Origin: Clostridia bacterium
GTDB lineage: Bacteria > Bacillota > Clostridia > Oscillospirales > CAG-272
Direction: 5' to 3'
NCBI GenBank assembly: GCA_017411805.1
Contig: JAFQPI010000055.1
Span: 23,857-87,856 of the forward strand
Length of the DNA stretch: 64,000 nucleotides
Position numbers and translations under genes: made by a program. Below, one piece after another: positions 61,047-64,000 of this stretch (position 1 is the stretch's first letter; each line of letters begins with the position of its first letter). The notes beneath the pieces are model-generated. The model did not search any database and was not told the origin of the DNA. It was given only the letters and a program-made list of their open reading frames with translations.

Positions 61047-61907
61047 TCAGAATCGTCCGGGAATATCGATCTCTGCGGAATCAAGAATATCCAAGGTGTG
61101 CTTTTTCCATTCCGGCGCTCGCATAATACCGCTCGGATCGCTTACCTGAGAGGTCATTATCAAGGTGAGCTTTGCAAGTTCTTCGCTGTCTTCCGTGCGA
61201 TCGTCTGAAAGGCGGGAATATAATGTGATCTCGCCGGCTTTTTCAAAAACCTTAAGCGCACGGTATTCGGAAATATCGTCAACCGAAGTAATATTATGTT
61301 TGAGGATTCTGGCGGAAAAGGCAAAATAGGGTATTCCATCGTGAAAGATCGGTTTGAAATTGAATCCGCGCAGGGCGGCGAGACGGCGGAATAACAGACA
61401 AACCGCAGGCAGAGCCAACGCGGGATAGGGTGAGCCTGCTTTGGATTGAATTGCGGAGCGGAAAATCTGCTCTTCGTCAGGCTTGTTAATATCCGTAAGG
61501 CATCCGCAATAGCTTGCAACAGAGTTGATCATTTTGTGCAACTCATATCGATAGTTGATTTTGTATATGTTCAAAGGATCTACCGCGGCAGCCATAGAAA
61601 CGTAATCTTCTATTTCCCGTATCGTGTTGACGGCATACTTTTCATTAAAAAGATAGATGACAGCGTAAGGCATATCGCTTTGGTTGAGAGAACAAAACAG
61701 GTACCTTCCGCTCCTTGATATGCTGATAAACTCGCTTTGATAAATGATATGCGCATCCGATACGCACGGAAGAGTGGTGTCTGAGTCTAACGTAGCGCGG
61801 GTAGCAAACGGAGTTCGCTCTCCGCTTTGAAAAAGCATAAGGTTGTCGCTGAATCGTCTGCAGGTGATTTGCGATATGCTTGAATTCTTGTAAAGCAAAT
61901 TATTCAT
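61047..61907 (-). CDS. Cytoplasmic protein of unknown function
   Basis: A 286-residue protein with no signal or membrane span. Its first 100 residues read like a PAS-type sensing fold (FISISRSGRYLFCSLNQSD, YAVIYLFNEKYAVNTI), and the rest contains helices such as YRYELHKMINSVASYCGCL with an H that could recall a kinase dimerisation helix. No ATP-binding boxes are present where a histidine kinase would have them. It might be a degenerate signalling protein; I cannot assign it. Monocistronic, with a clear promoter. Confidence 0.6.
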   Translation of the reverse strand: MNNLLYKNSSISQITCRRFSDNLMLFQSGERTPFATRATLDSDTTLPCVSDAHIIYQSEFISISRSGRYLFCSLNQSDMPYAVIYLFNEKYAVNTIREIEDYVSMAAAVDPLNIYKINYRYELHKMINSVASYCGCLTDINKPDEEQIFRSAIQSKAGSPYPALALPAVCLLFRRLAALRGFNFKPIFHDGIPYFAFSARILKHNITSVDDISEYRALKVFEKAGEITLYSRLSDDRTEDSEELAKLTLIMTSQVSDPSGIMRAPEWKKHTLDILDSAEIDIPGRF

Positions 61908-61938
61908 AATGTTACTTCCGATTGCTTATAATGACAAT

Positions 61939-61967
61939 ATTCTATCATAAGATATCCGCATAGTCAA
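61939..61967 (-). promoter_or_regulatory. Promoter of the unknown minus-strand gene
   Basis: On the minus strand, TTGACT (61967-61962), 17-bp spacer, TAGAAT (61944-61939). Confidence 0.8.
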
Positions 61968-61984
61968 GTTTTTTTGTAAAAAGC

Positions 61985-62013
61985 TTGACTTTTTATTTTT
62001 TTGGAGATATAAT
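61985..62013 (+). promoter_or_regulatory. Promoter of the LD-carboxypeptidase gene
   Basis: TTGACT (61985-61990), 17-bp spacer, TATAAT (62008-62013), divergent from the promoter just to its left. Confidence 0.85.
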
Positions 62014-62044
62014 TTCATTATAAATATCCTTGGAGGTATAAGCC

Positions 62045-62950
62045 ATGATCAAACCCCAAAAGATGAGAGACGGCGATACAATAGGATTTATCGCGCCTTC
62101 ATACAGAGCAAAACGCGATCCCATAGAGCGAGCCGCCGAAAATCTTCGCAATCTCGGTTATAAGGTAAAATTCTCGAAGAATCTCTTTTCAACGACCAAC
62201 GTATACGCCGGAAGCATCGAGGAACGCGCTGAGGACTTCAACGCAATGATCGCCGATCCCGAGGTCAAAATGGTCTTTTTCACGGGCGGCGAGGTCGGAA
62301 ACGAGATCCTGCCCTTTATCGACTATGAAAATATCAAGAAAAATCCCAAGATCCTTTGCAGCTACAGCGACAGCACGACCGTGCTCAACGCCGTAAACCA
62401 TATGACGGGACTCGTCACCTTCTACGGCTCGTCGCCTCGCTTTTTTGAATCACCGCCCATTGATTATACCCTGCTGAACTTTGAAAAGAGACTCCGCTCG
62501 AACGATCTCGAATACGTCAAGAACAGCGAATGGCGCGTGATCACTCCGGGTAAAGCAGAGGGCATCCTCATTGGCGGTTATCTGATGAATTTTGCCGCTC
62601 TTCTCGGACTCGAATGGTACCGTGAGCTTCCCGACGAGGATATCATCCTCTTTATCGAGGATCACGAGAAATTCTCGAACGCATCGGTCGTATCAAAATG
62701 GTTCACCACCCTCGAGCATCACGGCGTTTTCAAGAAAGCCAAGGCTCTGATCTTCGGTCACTACTCGCTCGAGCCCTCACCCGTGATCGACGATATCCTT
62801 GCCCGCATCGGAAACCGTTATAATATCCCCGTCATCCGCAACGAGGATTTCGGACACGGCGCAAACGGCGCGATATTCCCGATTTCCGTAAAAGCTAAAC
62901 TCAATACAGAAGATATGAGTTTTCAATTACTTGAAAGCGGCGTCAAATAA
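62045..62950 (+). CDS. S66-family LD-carboxypeptidase / MccF-like peptidase
   Basis: A 301-residue cytoplasmic serine peptidase. The nucleophile Ser108 lies in CSYSDSTTVLNA, the Glu in LFIEDHE and the His in GHGANGAIFP, completing the Ser-Glu-His triad of the family. LdcA members cut L,D-bonds of peptidoglycan tetrapeptides during recycling. MccF members instead cleave microcin C-like peptide-nucleotides, giving immunity. Sequence details (FTGGEVGNEILPFID; SSPRFFE) resemble the MccF-like branch, so antibiotic immunity is an alternative. The ATG has GGAGGT eight bases upstream. Confidence 0.87.
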   Translation: MIKPQKMRDGDTIGFIAPSYRAKRDPIERAAENLRNLGYKVKFSKNLFSTTNVYAGSIEERAEDFNAMIADPEVKMVFFTGGEVGNEILPFIDYENIKKNPKILCSYSDSTTVLNAVNHMTGLVTFYGSSPRFFESPPIDYTLLNFEKRLRSNDLEYVKNSEWRVITPGKAEGILIGGYLMNFAALLGLEWYRELPDEDIILFIEDHEKFSNASVVSKWFTTLEHHGVFKKAKALIFGHYSLEPSPVIDDILARIGNRYNIPVIRNEDFGHGANGAIFPISVKAKLNTEDMSFQLLESGVK

Positions 62951-63014
62951 AAACAGCCAAGCATTACAATAGTTCTAAAAGCTTAACTTTGTTAAGCAAG
63001 GAGTATGAGTAATT

Positions 63015-63653
63015 ATGAAAAATATACTTGAATCTATGTTGACCGGCGAAATCAAAATGTCAGAATTCATTGATCAGATTAATCAAAATCCTGTGGCAAT
63101 GGAGCTTGTTGCCACCATTATCCCTCAAGATGCCGTTAATAATCCCGACCACGGACTGTGGCAAAAAATATCTTATGATTGGGCGCGTATGTGTGGCTTC
63201 AACGCTTGGGAGGGCATATGCAATATCTGCCGATTTGACGATTCTATAGGCGATAATCTTAATATTTGGGGTACTCTTCATGCAATATATTCTTACAGTT
63301 ACCCAAATCTACCATATACAACAAAATACCACGATATTCATACTCTATATCTTGAGGCAATAGGCGATTATTATGGTGGCCCGGAGGTAAAAGACATAAT
63401 AGAAAGCATTATAATTGATTCCTTGGAACTAAAAACCAAATCGCAAAGAATAAAATATGCAAAAGAAAAGATCAAAAATACTTTTCATGTAGTCGATAAT
63501 AAAAAGCCTTGGTGGATACAGGGCGCGGAATGGCCTTTCGGCATCAATTCGCCTATGCAATTTATTGAAAAGAAACGACGTGGCGAGGAGGTTCATTATA
63601 TCTTCAGAGATGTTGATACAGGAGAAATTCGTACGGTTATACAGTATTATTGA
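63015..63653 (+). CDS. Small cytoplasmic protein of unknown function (immunity-protein-like)
   Basis: A 212-residue protein without signal or membrane span. It has a Trp-rich C-terminus: PWWIQGAEWPFGINSPMQF, then KKRRGEEVHYIFRDVDTGE ending VIQYY. Such compact Trp-rich ends occur in several toxin-immunity families, but no toxin gene is adjacent, so this is only a resemblance. Codon use is AT-richer than the flanking genes. It lies 64 bp after the S66 peptidase, with AAGGAG upstream of the ATG. Confidence 0.6.
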   Translation: MKNILESMLTGEIKMSEFIDQINQNPVAMELVATIIPQDAVNNPDHGLWQKISYDWARMCGFNAWEGICNICRFDDSIGDNLNIWGTLHAIYSYSYPNLPYTTKYHDIHTLYLEAIGDYYGGPEVKDIIESIIIDSLELKTKSQRIKYAKEKIKNTFHVVDNKKPWWIQGAEWPFGINSPMQFIEKKRRGEEVHYIFRDVDTGEIRTVIQYY

Positions 63654-64000
63654 TAGCATGTATTGTTAGAAAACTAATGCAAAAGCTCGGATATTAAGAA
63701 GTTTACACTTCAGGCTGCTGACAAACCCTCAATAAAAAATAGCATATAGCAAAATGCACAAAAAGTAGAAAGCTATGTTCGCACTCGCGATGCAGGGGTG
63801 AAGGGGGCGCAGCCCCCTTCAAGAAAGACGATGTCATCCTGAGGGCGCGTCCGCAGACGATTTTGCGCCCGAAGGATCTCGTGACGACCGAGTTGTTCCT
63901 CGGGCGTCGCGGTGCTGGCGAGGTGGTCTGAAGGGCACCGACCCAACTAAATATATATGAATATGAAAAATCACTGTGTACAATCAAAATTACACAGTGA
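63654..64000. other. 347-bp non-coding, hairpin-rich repeat-like stretch at window end
   Basis: No gene is supported here. It carries a 10-bp stem TGAAGGGGGC/GCCCCCTTCA (63799-63821). A second hairpin has ATCCT-ga-GGGCGC facing GCGCCC-ga-AGGAT (63836-63877), whose ATCCTGA...GAAGGAT frame resembles a dispersed bacterial repeat. A 10-bp inverted repeat TCACTGTGTA/TACACAGTGA (63971-64000) reaches the window edge and ends in T5 on the minus strand, so it may terminate a gene to the right. Confidence 0.65.

Noticed and set aside
63703-63987. 94-residue minus-strand ORF at the right edge
   Set aside because: It runs through both hairpins of the repeat region, has no ribosome site and reads as low-complexity sequence.

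Overview
The window looks like a chromosomal piece of a low-to-moderate GC, Gram-positive, strictly anaerobic Firmicute. I infer a gut member of the Clostridia, Oscillospirales-like, but that taxonomic guess is inference only. The support is near-consensus sigma-A promoters (TTGACA-N17-TATAAT), strong AGGAGG ribosome sites, TTG/GTG starts, indolepyruvate:ferredoxin oxidoreductase, an anaerobic sulfatase-maturase-type radical SAM enzyme, CUT1 sugar transport and SipW/TasA-type surface proteins. I saw no tRNA, rRNA, CRISPR array, insertion sequence or prophage.

Left part (1-10.4 kb): the cell-division/cell-wall cluster ftsE (cut by the window edge)-ftsX-M23 hydrolase-S41 protease, then greA-lysS and a terminator. 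Next come a CUT1 ABC transporter without its own ATPase (two permeases and a binding protein) and a lipoprotein. The likely ATPase partner lies alone at 47.4-48.5 kb.

Centre (10.4-29.4 kb): the most striking region, an approximately 18.5-kb surface-fibre/matrix locus. One strong promoter lies upstream and one strong terminator closes it. It encodes two SipW-type (Ser/His) signal peptidases and seven exported proteins with SipW-type signals of the AWF/AYF kind. Five of these share a TasA/camelysin-like N-terminal module joined to different C-termini: right-handed beta-helices, a GLUG-like region, Ig-like repeats, or nothing more. One is a 2000-residue protein ending in a Hint (hedgehog/intein-like) domain. 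Two proteins look like wall anchors: one has a PQTGD sorting-like tail and one has a LysM domain on a TEPETT-repeat stalk. Four of the intergenic gaps carry a conserved tandem double hairpin with compensatory base changes, a candidate undescribed cis-acting RNA element. The promoter is bracketed by a 17-bp inverted repeat about 207 bp apart.

Right-centre (29.4-43.9 kb): a ydjI-ydjG-ydjH-like envelope-stress cluster (SPFH protein, zinc-ribbon membrane protein, TPM protein), followed by an iron-sulfur protein and a membrane protein. Next are a divergent lacZ-anSME pair, small membrane and lipoprotein genes (one a twice-frameshifted DUF5104-like gene), and a three-gene GlpA-like/FAD oxidoreductase/DUF1667 operon on the minus strand.

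Right part (44-64 kb): housekeeping and accessory genes. These are a 31-residue membrane ORF, a pseudouridine synthase, tex, the ugpC/msmX-type ATPase, a CPBP protease, a TadA-AlkA-type (MPG/AAG) fusion, a beta-propeller-like lipoprotein, an XRE regulator, iorAB, plsY, a METTL25-like methyltransferase, a FolC-like pseudoenzyme, a secreted repeat-linker protein, a GNAT, an S66 LD-carboxypeptidase and two unknowns. The last 350 bases are GC-rich, hairpin-rich, non-coding repeat DNA.
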